Source: JBDTSW01 sp963807385 (GTDB lineage: Bacteria > Actinomycetota > Thermoleophilia > Solirubrobacterales > 70-9). From it: DNA of 64,000 nt. Below the pieces are notes generated by a model that saw nothing but the letters and a program-made list of their open reading frames with translations, ran no database searches and was not told the DNA's origin. Location: positions 157,745-221,744 of the forward strand of contig CAWEBQ010000004.1 of NCBI GenBank assembly GCA_963807385.1, in the 5' to 3' direction. Each line of letters starts with the position of its first letter. Position 1 is the first letter of the stretch. This document shows positions 1 through 8,355 of the stretch, one piece after another. Position numbers and translations under genes: made by a program.

Positions 1-402
1 GACCGCGAAGTTGCGATTCGAAAGCACGCCCGAGGTGATCCGCTGGCCCAGGGCCTTGCACCGGTTCAGCCTGTTGATGTCGTCGCCGGCGTTCTTCGTG
101 CAGGTCAGCACCGCCTTGGAGGCCTGGGTCCAGGGCTGCGAGCCGGCCAGCAGGCTGTTGGCGTAGGACGTCGCTGACTGGCGCGCCGACGAGATCTGGG
201 CGGCGGACGCCTGGGCCTGAGCGTTGGCCGCGGCCTGGTTGCCCTGCTGCTGGGAGTTGGAGATGTTGCCCGAGACGTTCCTCGAGATGTTCTCCGTGGT
301 GTCGAGGATCGGCCGGACCGCGAAGTAATAGACCGCCGCGAGAATGGCGATCGTCGTCACGACCTTGATGATGGGGCTGATGATGGTGCCGGCGCCGATC
401 AA
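1..402 (-). CDS. Partial membrane-anchored protein of unknown function
   Basis: This reading frame is open on the minus strand from about 402 to the window edge, so the C-terminus is missing. I do not recognise the protein. It starts with a short Gly/Ile-rich piece, then one strongly hydrophobic segment (core AILAAVYYFAV, about residues 19-29), then a Gln/Asn/Ala/Ser-rich linker and a region with two cysteines. This suggests a single N-terminal membrane anchor with a soluble domain behind it. No in-frame ATG is present; TTG at 402 and GTG at 360 are the candidate starts. It is divergent from pafBC, with about 115 bases between them. Confidence 0.5.
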   Translation of the reverse strand, partial: MIGAGTIISPIIKVVTTIAILAAVYYFAVRPILDTTENISRNVSGNISNSQQQGNQAAANAQAQASAAQISSARQSATSYANSLLAGSQPWTQASKAVLTCTKNAGDDINRLNRCKALGQRITSGVLSNRNFAV

Positions 403-517
403 GGTGGCGGGAGTCTCGCAGAGACATACGACCCACTGGCACCGGGCGGAAAATGCGGGAACGATGCGGAAAGGGCGGCGGATCGCCAGGCGTCTCCGAC
501 TAACCTCAGCGGCAGCC

Positions 518-2620
518 GTGGCCAAGGACACCGAAAAGCTGATCCGCCAACTCTCGCTGATCTCTTTTCTGATGGCGAACGGCCGCCCGGTTTCTGCGCT
601 GGAGATCAAGCGCGAGGTCGAGGGCTACAGCTCGATGAACGAGGACGCGTTCGCGCGGCGCTTCTACGCGGACCGGGCCGAGCTCGAGAGCCTGGGCATC
701 ACCTTGCAGGTCGAGAAGCCCTCGGAGGGGTTCTTCGAGGCCGAGCTCTACGCGCTGCCCCCGGAGAACTACTACCTGCCGCCGATCGAGTTCACCGATG
801 GCGAGCTCGCGGCGCTCCGCACGGCCCTGGCGCTGCTCGACGGCGAGTTCGCCTACGCGGAGCCCTTGCGGCTGGCGCTGCAGCAGGTCTCCTGGGGGCG
901 CCCGAGCCCACTCACCGAGGGCGACGGCGCACCGATCGACGTGCGCCTCGCCGACCCCTCCACGGGCAAGGAGGTCTCGCAGCGGCTCGCGAAGATCGAG
1001 ACGGCGATCTCCCGTCGTAAGACGATCGAGTTCTCGTACTACTCGCTCCAGCGGGACGAGCTCTCAGACCGCAAGATCGACCCGTATCACCTGGTCTTCC
1101 GCGGGGGCCAGTTCTATCTGATCGGACACTCGCACGAGCGCGATGAGGTCCGCGTCTTCCGCCTCTCGCGGATCGACGGCAAGGTCTCCTACGCCACGAA
1201 GGCCGAGCACGACTTCTCGCCCCCCGAGGACTTCGACCGCCGCGACTACGCGTCGCGGTCGGACTGGCAGATGGGCGGGATCCAGGGCTCGGCGAAGGTC
1301 TTCCTTCGCGAGCGGATCGCGTGGTTGGTCGAGCGTGACTACTCCACCTACGGGACCCTGCGCAAGGTGACCAAGGCCGACGGAGCCCTGGGGCGCGGGA
1401 GGATCTACGAGACCGACTACGCCTCCGGTCGGCAGCTCGTGTCGTGGGTGCTCAGCTGGCGCGAGAACGCCACGCTCCTCGAGCCCACCGAGCTCGCGAA
1501 GGAGGCGGCGGAACGTCTCGACCTGCTGCGCAACCGCCATCGCGGCGAGTTCGGCGTCGCGGATGTCGTCTCCAGGCCTCCCGTGGAGCCCAACGGCCGG
1601 GGCCGATCGAACGGACGCTCGGAATCGGTCATCCGCCCGGAGCGCTTCGCGCGCTTGGTGAGCCTGGCCGGCCTCCTCATCGGGTCGGCGCGCGAGGGAG
1701 GGAAGCTGCTGACGGCGCAGGTGCTCGACGACCTGAACGTCTCGCTTGATGAGCTGCGGGAGGACATCGATGTCCTGAACGTCGTCAACTTCGGCGGCGG
1801 GACCTACGTCCTCTACGCCGAGATCATCGGCGACGAGATCGAGGTCGATTCTGATACCTACGGCGACAACTTCGCCCGCCCGGCCCGGCTGCTTCCACTG
1901 GAGGCGAAGGCGCTCGTCGCGGCGATCGACCTCTTCGGCGACCACCTGCCCCAGGCCGGCCTCGGTACCGCGCGGGAGAAGATCGTCGCGGCGCTGGGGC
2001 ACGACCCTTCGCAGGAGGGCCTCCAGATCGCCCCCGGTCGCGGCGACGACCTCGAGGTCGTGAAGACGGTGCACCTCGCGATCCAGGAGCGCCGGCTCGT
2101 CGAGCTCGACTACTACAAGGAGAACGAGGACGAGTTCACCAAGCGGCGCGTCGAGCCCTACAACCTCGCCAAGGGGACCGACGGGTGGTATCTCGGCTGC
2201 TTCGACCTCGCGAGGCAGGACACCCGCCACTTCCGGCTTGACCGCATGAAGGGCGCAACCCTCACCGACGAGCGCTTCGAGCCCCGGGAGGGGATCGAGG
2301 AGCGGCTGGCCGAGCAGGAGTGGCTCGCGCGAGGCGAGGTCGCGACGGCGGGCGTCGCGCGGGTCTGGGTCGCACCCGAGCGGGCCCGCTGGCTACGGGA
2401 GGAACGGCGGGTCGTCGAGGAGCTGGCCGACGGAGGCGTCGTGGTCGAGATGCCCTATGGATCGGTTGATTGGCTGGTCCGCGAGACGCTGAAGGGCGTT
2501 GGCGACCTCGTGGTGCTCGAGCCGGACGACGCGCGCGACGCCGTCGCCGCCGCGCTCAAGCCGCCTGGCCTCGATCCGCAGAGCTCTCGACCGCGTCCGC
2601 GAGTCCGTTCAGGTCGCTGA
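518..2620 (+). CDS. pafBC: Fused PafB-PafC WYL-domain transcriptional regulator
   Basis: The 700-residue protein contains two tandem copies of the HTH-WYL-WCX architecture: HTH about 1-70, WYL about 140-225, WCX to about 335, then a second HTH from about 370, WYL about 505-590 and WCX to the end. In mycobacteria the heterodimer PafB/PafC activates the LexA-independent DNA-damage response; natural fusions are known in other actinobacteria. The GTG at 518 is chosen because the conserved N-terminus (VAKDTEKLIRQL) begins there, 11 bases after TAACCT. The frame stays open upstream, but that part looks unlike the family. No proteasome genes are adjacent, unlike in mycobacteria. The inducing ligand is unknown. 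Confidence 0.88.
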   Translation: MAKDTEKLIRQLSLISFLMANGRPVSALEIKREVEGYSSMNEDAFARRFYADRAELESLGITLQVEKPSEGFFEAELYALPPENYYLPPIEFTDGELAALRTALALLDGEFAYAEPLRLALQQVSWGRPSPLTEGDGAPIDVRLADPSTGKEVSQRLAKIETAISRRKTIEFSYYSLQRDELSDRKIDPYHLVFRGGQFYLIGHSHERDEVRVFRLSRIDGKVSYATKAEHDFSPPEDFDRRDYASRSDWQMGGIQGSAKVFLRERIAWLVERDYSTYGTLRKVTKADGALGRGRIYETDYASGRQLVSWVLSWRENATLLEPTELAKEAAERLDLLRNRHRGEFGVADVVSRPPVEPNGRGRSNGRSESVIRPERFARLVSLAGLLIGSAREGGKLLTAQVLDDLNVSLDELREDIDVLNVVNFGGGTYVLYAEIIGDEIEVDSDTYGDNFARPARLLPLEAKALVAAIDLFGDHLPQAGLGTAREKIVAALGHDPSQEGLQIAPGRGDDLEVVKTVHLAIQERRLVELDYYKENEDEFTKRRVEPYNLAKGTDGWYLGCFDLARQDTRHFRLDRMKGATLTDERFEPREGIEERLAEQEWLARGEVATAGVARVWVAPERARWLREERRVVEELADGGVVVEMPYGSVDWLVRETLKGVGDLVVLEPDDARDAVAAALKPPGLDPQSSRPRPRVRSGR

Positions 2621-2658
2621 GCTCGACCGAGCGGGGTAGCTCCGAACACCGCTCACCC

Positions 2659-3510
2659 GTGCGGCGAGCATATATTCGGCGCATCGACACCGCCCCCGGC
2701 CACGACGACATCCTCCGGATCGTCGCCCCGAACCCGGGGCCGATGACGCTTGAGGGCACCAACACCTACCTGGTGGGGTCAGGCCCCGCCTACGTAATCG
2801 ACCCCGGCCCCGCGCACGAGGCGCACATCGAGGCCGTGCGGGCGGCCGGCCAGGCGCGGGGCGGTATCGAGGGGGTGCTGCTGACCCACTCGCACGCTGA
2901 TCACTCGGCGGGGGTCGAGATGCTCGGGGCCCCGCTGCTCCACGGAATGGTCAGCGCGGGCGACGAAACCGCCCCGCCCCCGGCAAGTGTCCTGCCTGAC
3001 CGGGACAGCGACCCGGTAGAACAGGACACTTCGCGGGGTGGCGGGCGGACTGGGCCCTTCACCCTTCTACCCAGCCCCGGCCACGCGGCTGATCATGTGT
3101 GCTTTACGCGGGAGACCGACCACGGTCGCGTCACCTTCTGCGGCGACCTCGTCCTCGGCCACGGCTCCTCGATCGTGCCGCCGCGCGCGATGGGCGGCTC
3201 CCTCGCCGACTACATGGCCTCGCTCGAGCGGCTCGCCTCGCTCGAGCCCACCCTCATGTGCCCGGGCCACGGCCCGTGGATCACCGACCCCGCGGCCAGG
3301 ATCGCCGAGTACGTAGCCCACCGTGCCGAGCGCGAGCGCAAGCTAATGGCCGCCCTCGACGGCGGCGTTCGCGAACACAACCGCCTGCTGGACGCCGGCT
3401 GGGACGACGTTCCGGCGCCGATGCGCCCCGCGGCCGCGGTGGCGATGCAGGCGCATCTGGAGAAGCTCGAAGACGAGGGCCGGCTCCCGGACGGCATCCA
3501 GCCCGGATAA
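2659..3510 (+). CDS. Metallo-beta-lactamase-fold hydrolase (LACTB2/glyoxalase II-like)
   Basis: The zinc-binding signature THSHADH is at residues 76-82. Later SPGHAADH, the CGDLVLG strand and CPGHGP supply the remaining metal ligands. A helical/winged C-terminal part (YVAHRAERERKL onward) matches the LACTB2-type subgroup, whose members hydrolyse thioesters or RNA; the substrate here is unknown. GTG 2659 is the start used, 38 bases after pafBC. A TATATT box at 2671 followed six bases later by an in-frame ATC (2683) is an odd alternative. Residues about 109-125 are encoded by a 47-bp palindromic element that adds a loop between two conserved strands without breaking the frame. Confidence 0.85.
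   Translation: MRRAYIRRIDTAPGHDDILRIVAPNPGPMTLEGTNTYLVGSGPAYVIDPGPAHEAHIEAVRAAGQARGGIEGVLLTHSHADHSAGVEMLGAPLLHGMVSAGDETAPPPASVLPDRDSDPVEQDTSRGGGRTGPFTLLPSPGHAADHVCFTRETDHGRVTFCGDLVLGHGSSIVPPRAMGGSLADYMASLERLASLEPTLMCPGHGPWITDPAARIAEYVAHRAERERKLMAALDGGVREHNRLLDAGWDDVPAPMRPAAAVAMQAHLEKLEDEGRLPDGIQPG
2985..3031. repeat. 47-bp palindromic element inside the MBL gene
   Basis: The outer arms AAGTGTCCTG (2985-2994) and CAGGACACTT (3022-3031) are perfect inverted repeats. An inner pair ACCGGG (2999-3004)/CCCGGT (3012-3017) closes a 7-base loop. The element lies in frame in a poorly conserved loop of the hydrolase. It has the form of a REP/BIME-type extragenic palindrome that has landed in coding sequence. 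Confidence 0.8.
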
Positions 3511-3566
3511 TCCGTCTTCATGGCCAGATCGCTGACCCCCAAGCGCCGCACGCCGACAGGAGGTCG

Positions 3567-5942
3567 TTGATCCCCGGAGGAAACGTCTTCCGCAACGCCG
3601 GGCTCTTCACGGCCGGGTTCGCGACCCTGTCGGCGGCCGCTGCAGCGGGGCTTCGCTGGCAGCTCTTCAAGCGACCCCTCCCGCAGACGGAGGGGCGCGT
3701 CTCGGTCGACGGAATCGAGGGCCCGATCGAGATCAGCCGGGACCGCTGGGGCGTGCCGCACATCCGGGCCCGCGCTCGCCGGGATCTCTGGTTCGGGCAG
3801 GGATACTGCCTGGGCCAGGACCGCCTCTGGCAGCTTCATATCTACCGCGAGCTGGCCTGCGGCCGGATCTCGGCCTTCGGCGGGACCGCGGGACTGCCGG
3901 TCGACCGCCTGATGCGCACCCTGGGCCTCCACCGCACCGCGCTGCGGGAGGCCTCCCGGCTGGATGACGTGGTCGCCGATGGGCTGGCCGCCTACGCCGC
4001 CGGGATCAACGCGGCGGCCGCGGCGCGGCCTCTGCCCGCCGAGTTCCAGCTGCTTCGAGCCGGCTTCGAGCCGTGGCGCGCGGCCGACTCGCTGACCGTC
4101 GCCAAGCTCCTCGCGTTCGGCCTCTCGACGAACTGGGAGCGCGAGCTGCTGCGCGCGGACATGGCTCGAAGCCTCGGTGAGGAGCGGGCGATCAAGCTCG
4201 ACCCGGGATACCCCGCGGGCCACCCGGTCGTGCTGGCGCCCGGCGAGGGCCATCCCGGCGACGGCCTGGCGGTCGCCGAGCAGATCGGGCGCCTGCGCCG
4301 GGATCTGGGGTTCGCCGTCGAGGCGACCGGGTCGAACAACTGGGCCGTCTCGGGCGAGCGGTCGGCGACCGGGCGCGCACTGATCGCAGGTGACCCGCAC
4401 CTGCCGCCGAGCATGCCGGGCATCACCTACCAGGTGGGCCTCTACGAGGGCGATCGCTTCGCCCGCGGGGCTGCGCTCCCGGGGCTCCCGGGCGTGACTT
4501 TCGGGCAGAACAACGACGTGGTCTGGACGTTCACCAACGCGATGGCCGACGTCCTCGACCTGTACGTCGAGCGCATCGAGGGCGATAGCTACGAGTTCGA
4601 GGGCGAGCGCCGGCCCCTGGAGTTGATCGAGGAGGAGATCCCGGTGAAGGGCCGCGACCCCGAGCGGCTCGTGGTCCGCCAGACGCACCACGGGCCGATC
4701 GTGAACGCGGCGCTCGGCGCCGACGATCACGAGCCGCTGGCGCTGAGCTGGGCGGCACTTCATTTCCCCGGCGTGAGCGCGGCTAGCTTCGGCACCCTCG
4801 ACCCGGCGAGCGGGCAGGACCTTCTGGAGCTCCTGGGTGACCAGGCGATGCCGGTTTCGAACCTCGTCTGGGCCGACCGTGACGGATCGATCGGCTACAA
4901 GACGATGGGGCGCCTGCCGATGCGCCGGGGCGACTGTCCCGACCTGCCGAAGCCGGGCTGGACCGGTGAGTACGAATGGGAGGGCTGGGTCCCCTACGAG
5001 GAGCTGCCCGAGCTCACGAACCCCGACGCCGGCTACATCGTCACGGCCAACAATCGGATCACCCCGGAAGACTTCCCGCACCATGTCTCCACCGACTACC
5101 TCGACGGCTACCGCGCCGAGCGCATCACCGAGCTCTTGGAGGCGTCGGAGCAGCACGACCTCGACGGGTTCGCCGCGATGCAGATGGACCAACACTCGAT
5201 ACCCGGAGCGGAGACGGCCCGGCGCCTGGTCCGCCTGACGGCGCGCGACCAGCGGGAGACCGCGGCGATCGAGCGCCTGCGCAGCTGGGACGGCCGCATG
5301 AGCCCCGACTCGATCGCGGCGACGATCTACCAGGCCTTCACGCTGCGCTTCGCCCGGGAGGTCGCGAGGGCGGCCATCAACGATCGCGACCTCGCGGAGC
5401 GCTGGATGGACCGCGCCGACAACGGATTCATCGCCCACATCACCTCGCCCTGGCGCTGGCAGTCGCACCTGCTGGCACTCTGGGAGGAGGGCGATACCGA
5501 ACTGATCGCCGGCGATTGGGACGAGCTGGCTCTCGACTCTCTGCGCGGGGCGATGGACGAGCTGGCCGACCGCTTCGGGCCCGATTCCGCCGGCTGGCGA
5601 TGGGGAAAGGTCCACGCCGTCGAGTTCCCGCACGCGCTGGGTGCCGCCAACCCGGTGCTGCGGCGGATCTTCAACCGCACGCTCGAGATCGGCGGCGCAC
5701 AGGAGACGGTCTCGCAGGTCGGCTGGGACCCGAACGACCCCTTCGCCGCCATCTGGGCGCCCTGCTGGCGCATCGTGGCCGACCCGGCGGCGCCCGAGCG
5801 CTCGCGCTGGCAGGCGTTCACCGGGCAGTCGGGCCAGGTGGGGAGCCCGCACTACGACGACCTGCAGGAGCACTGGGCCGCGGGCCGGACCCAGCCGATG
5901 ACGGGCGAGGGCCCATGGCAGCTGCTGGTGCTAGAGCCATGA
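3567..5942 (+). CDS. Penicillin acylase family Ntn hydrolase
   Basis: This 791-residue precursor matches the penicillin/cephalosporin/acyl-homoserine-lactone acylase family in length. Conserved parts are RDRWGVPHIRA near the start of the alpha part and the GSNNWAVSG block, where Ser256 would become the N-terminal nucleophile of the beta chain after self-cleavage. Also present are GDPHLP and TANNRI. The N-terminus has a hydrophobic stretch (GLFTAGFATLSAAAAAGL) that could be a signal or anchor, fitting an exported amidase. TTG 3567 follows AGGAGG by only three bases, so the start is uncertain. The substrate (beta-lactam, N-acyl homoserine lactone or other amide) cannot be told from sequence. 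Confidence 0.87.
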   Translation: MIPGGNVFRNAGLFTAGFATLSAAAAAGLRWQLFKRPLPQTEGRVSVDGIEGPIEISRDRWGVPHIRARARRDLWFGQGYCLGQDRLWQLHIYRELACGRISAFGGTAGLPVDRLMRTLGLHRTALREASRLDDVVADGLAAYAAGINAAAAARPLPAEFQLLRAGFEPWRAADSLTVAKLLAFGLSTNWERELLRADMARSLGEERAIKLDPGYPAGHPVVLAPGEGHPGDGLAVAEQIGRLRRDLGFAVEATGSNNWAVSGERSATGRALIAGDPHLPPSMPGITYQVGLYEGDRFARGAALPGLPGVTFGQNNDVVWTFTNAMADVLDLYVERIEGDSYEFEGERRPLELIEEEIPVKGRDPERLVVRQTHHGPIVNAALGADDHEPLALSWAALHFPGVSAASFGTLDPASGQDLLELLGDQAMPVSNLVWADRDGSIGYKTMGRLPMRRGDCPDLPKPGWTGEYEWEGWVPYEELPELTNPDAGYIVTANNRITPEDFPHHVSTDYLDGYRAERITELLEASEQHDLDGFAAMQMDQHSIPGAETARRLVRLTARDQRETAAIERLRSWDGRMSPDSIAATIYQAFTLRFAREVARAAINDRDLAERWMDRADNGFIAHITSPWRWQSHLLALWEEGDTELIAGDWDELALDSLRGAMDELADRFGPDSAGWRWGKVHAVEFPHALGAANPVLRRIFNRTLEIGGAQETVSQVGWDPNDPFAAIWAPCWRIVADPAAPERSRWQAFTGQSGQVGSPHYDDLQEHWAAGRTQPMTGEGPWQLLVLEP

Positions 5943-5973
5943 GCCCGTCGCGCGCGCTGCCTACGATCAGGCC

Positions 5974-6267
5974 ATGGGCGTTGACGATCTGACTGGGCTG
6001 CCGGGGTCGGAGATCGTGATCCCCGGTCTCGCCGACCTCGGGGCCGGGCGCGACTCGGTCGAGGCCTCCGCGGTGGCGATGGCGTCGAGACGGCTTCGCG
6101 CGGCCGGCCTCGACGTGCCCGACGGCGGCGGTGACGAGCCGGCCGCCCACCGGCTTTACCTGGGAATCGCAGCAGCGGGCGGTGGAGACCCGCATTCACG
6201 CTACAACGCCGTCGTCCGGCGGATCGTCAGTTTCTCTCGCGCCCTGGAGCATGCGCGCTCCCGCTGA
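5974..6267 (+). CDS. Small protein upstream of the nucleotidyltransferase (possible antitoxin-like partner)
   Basis: This is a 97-residue protein I do not recognise by name. It is helical and Arg/Ala-rich, without a signal or membrane segment. The ATG is preceded by TACGAT (5962-5967) at six bases, the leaderless pattern seen elsewhere in the window, and coding bias is good. Its last 17 bases overlap the start of the next gene, so the two are probably translationally coupled. The arrangement of a small protein coupled to a minimal nucleotidyltransferase resembles toxin-antitoxin pairs of the MNT/AbiE kind. That role is inference. Confidence 0.6.
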   Translation: MGVDDLTGLPGSEIVIPGLADLGAGRDSVEASAVAMASRRLRAAGLDVPDGGGDEPAAHRLYLGIAAAGGGDPHSRYNAVVRRIVSFSRALEHARSR

Positions 6268-6769
6268 CGCCGAGCGGATCCGGTCCATGGCCGCCGAGCT
6301 CGGCAAGGTCGCGCCGGAAGGCACGCGCATCTACCTCACCGGCGGCGCTACCGCTGTATTCGAGGGCTGGCGGACATCCACCGTCGACGTCGACCTGCGG
6401 GTCGAGCCCGATTCGGACGAGGTAATGCGACGCATCGCGACGCTGAAGGACGAGCTCGACCTCAACATCGAGCTCGCCTCGCCGGCGGACTTCCTGCCCG
6501 AGCTGCCGGGGTGGAGGGAGCGCTCGCGCTCGCGGTTCCGGGCGGGCACGGTCGAGATCGCCGACTTCGACCTCTACTCCCAGGCGCTGTCCAAGATCGA
6601 GCGCGGCTTTGACCTGGACCTGGACGACGTGAGGGCGATGCTGGACTCGGACCTGGTCGAGCCGGACCGCCTGCGAGAGCTTCACGCCGAGATTGAGCCG
6701 CAGCTTCATCGATTCCCGGCGGTCGACGCTCGGGCGCTGCGGGCGAAGGTGGAGGCCGCGCTGTCGTGA
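6251..6769 (+). CDS. DUF6036-type nucleotidyltransferase
   Basis: This 172-residue protein has the minimal nucleotidyltransferase pattern: YLTGGATAVFEGW followed by STVDVDLRVEP (paired Asp residues of the active site), then a third acidic strand (VEIADFDLYSQ). A helical region with KIERGFDLDLDDVRAML follows, typical of AbiEii/DUF6036-like proteins. ATG 6251 overlaps the preceding small gene by 17 bases, and the stop overlaps the next start (GTGA). Relatives act as toxins that modify tRNA or as housekeeping transferases; which applies here is unknown. Confidence 0.72.
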   Translation: MRAPADAERIRSMAAELGKVAPEGTRIYLTGGATAVFEGWRTSTVDVDLRVEPDSDEVMRRIATLKDELDLNIELASPADFLPELPGWRERSRSRFRAGTVEIADFDLYSQALSKIERGFDLDLDDVRAMLDSDLVEPDRLRELHAEIEPQLHRFPAVDARALRAKVEAALS

Positions 6770-7233
6770 GCCGGCGGGATCAGATCCAGCTCTCCCAGGA
6801 CGAGCAGCGTGAGCTGCTCGACGCGGAGCGCGTCGTCACCGTGGCCAGCCACGGCCCTCGCGGCTGGCCACACGTGATGCCTCTCTGGTACGTCCCGCGC
6901 GACGGCAGGATCTGGATCTGGACCTACGCGAAGTCCCAGAAGGTGAGAAACCTCGAGCGCGACGCGCGGGCCACGCTACTGGTCGAGACCGGCCACGAGT
7001 ACTCGGAGCTGCGCGGCGCACAGATCGAGGCGAACGCGATCCTCCACCGCGACCACGATGTGGTGTTCGAGTTCGCCAAAGCGCTGACCGTCCGCTACGC
7101 CGAGGGAATCGACTCCGTCGAGGGCGACGCCGCAGAAGCGCTGCGGGCCCAGGCGCCGAAGCGGGTTGCGATCGAGTTCGAGCCGGTCCGCACGGCCACG
7201 TGGGACCACCGCAAGCTGGGCGGCACGTACTAG
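6766..7233 (+). CDS. PPOX-fold flavin/F420-binding protein
   Basis: The 155 residues fit the split-barrel pyridoxamine-phosphate-oxidase-like fold: VTVASHGPRGWPHVMPLWYV (first strands), WIWTYAKSQKVRNLERDARATLLVE (cofactor phosphate-binding region) and the closing segment RVAIEFEPVRTATWDHRKLGG. Actinobacterial members bind FMN, F420 or haem and reduce small molecules; the substrate is not predictable. GTG 6766 overlaps the previous stop (GTGA), so it is cotranscribed with the small protein/nucleotidyltransferase pair, although a functional link is doubtful. Confidence 0.8.
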   Translation: MSRRDQIQLSQDEQRELLDAERVVTVASHGPRGWPHVMPLWYVPRDGRIWIWTYAKSQKVRNLERDARATLLVETGHEYSELRGAQIEANAILHRDHDVVFEFAKALTVRYAEGIDSVEGDAAEALRAQAPKRVAIEFEPVRTATWDHRKLGGTY

Positions 7234-7281
7234 CCGCGCGTAACGCGCACCGGTGCCCGGCGGCTACCCTCCCGCGCTCCC

Positions 7282-8355
7282 ATGGAGAAGCTCCGCGGCC
7301 TCATCCTCTCGGGCGGCGCCGGCACCAGGCTGCGCCCGATCACCCACACCTCGGCGAAGCAGCTCGTGCCCGTCGCGAACAAGCCCGTGCTGTTCTACGG
7401 GATCGAGGCGCTGGTCGCGGCCGGGATCACGGAAATCGGGATCATCATCGCCCCGGAGACCGGCGACGAGATCCGTGAGGCGGCCGGCGACGGGTCGCAG
7501 TTCGGGGCCTCCATCACCTACATCCCGCAGTCGGCGCCCAAGGGCCTGGCCCACGCGCTGCTCACTGCCGAGGACTTCCTCGAGGACCGGCCGTTCGTGA
7601 TGTACCTCGGCGACAACCTGCTGCGCGACGGCATCACGGACCTGGTCGAGCGCTTCCGCTCGGACGAGCCCGATGCGCTCATCCTCCTCACCGAGGTCCC
7701 CGACCCGTGGCACTACGGCGTCGCCGAGCTCGACGGCGAGAGGGTGGTCCACCTGGTGGAGAAGCCGAAGGACCCGCCGTCGAGCATGGCGCTCGTCGGC
7801 GTCTACATGTTCGGCTCGCGGATCTTCGACGCCGCGAAGGCGATCGAGCCCTCCGCCAGGGGCGAGCTCGAGATCACCGACGCGATCCAGCGGCTGATCG
7901 ACGACTCGCACAAGGTGGAGAGCCATACCGTCCGGGGCTGGTGGAAGGACACGGGGCAACTCGCGGACATGCTCGAGGCCAACCGGCTCGTACTCGAAGA
8001 GCTCGAGCGGCGCCTAGACGGAGAGCTCACGGGGGCCAAGGTGGAGGGCCGCGTGCTCGTCGAGGCGGGCGCGACCGTCGAGCGCTCCACCGTGCGCGGG
8101 CCGGCCATCATCGGGGCCGGAGCCGTGATCCGCGACGCCTACGTCGGCCCGTACACGTCGATCGATCGCGACTGCACCGTCGAGCGCTGCGAGGTCGAGC
8201 ACTCGATCCTGCTGGAGGGCGCGAGCGTGACGGACCTGGACGTCCGCCTGGAGGCGAGCCTGCTCGGCAAGAACGCGAAGCTCACCCGGGGCGATGGGGT
8301 GCCGAAGACGTTGCGGATGATCGTCGGCGACAACTCGGAGATCGAGATCCCGTGA
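7282..8355 (+). CDS. rmlA: Glucose-1-phosphate thymidylyltransferase, long form
   Basis: It makes dTDP-glucose from dTTP and glucose-1-phosphate, the first step towards dTDP-rhamnose. The N-terminal nucleotidyltransferase shows LSGGAGTRLRPITH, KQLVPVANKPVL and YLGDNLL. The 357-residue length and the C-terminal hexapeptide-like left-handed beta-helix (GRVLVEAGATVERSTVRGP) identify the long StrD/archaeal-type enzyme rather than the ~290-residue RmlA. A TACCCT box lies 11 bases upstream of ATG 7282. The stop overlaps the rmlD start (GTGA), so rmlA-rmlD-rmlB form one operon. Confidence 0.93.
   Translation: MEKLRGLILSGGAGTRLRPITHTSAKQLVPVANKPVLFYGIEALVAAGITEIGIIIAPETGDEIREAAGDGSQFGASITYIPQSAPKGLAHALLTAEDFLEDRPFVMYLGDNLLRDGITDLVERFRSDEPDALILLTEVPDPWHYGVAELDGERVVHLVEKPKDPPSSMALVGVYMFGSRIFDAAKAIEPSARGELEITDAIQRLIDDSHKVESHTVRGWWKDTGQLADMLEANRLVLEELERRLDGELTGAKVEGRVLVEAGATVERSTVRGPAIIGAGAVIRDAYVGPYTSIDRDCTVERCEVEHSILLEGASVTDLDVRLEASLLGKNAKLTRGDGVPKTLRMIVGDNSEIEIP

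Noticed and set aside
3210..5873. 887-codon open frame antisense to the acylase gene
   Set aside because: It is a shadow of extreme GC at third positions. It has no conserved motif, and the plus strand encodes a complete Ntn hydrolase.
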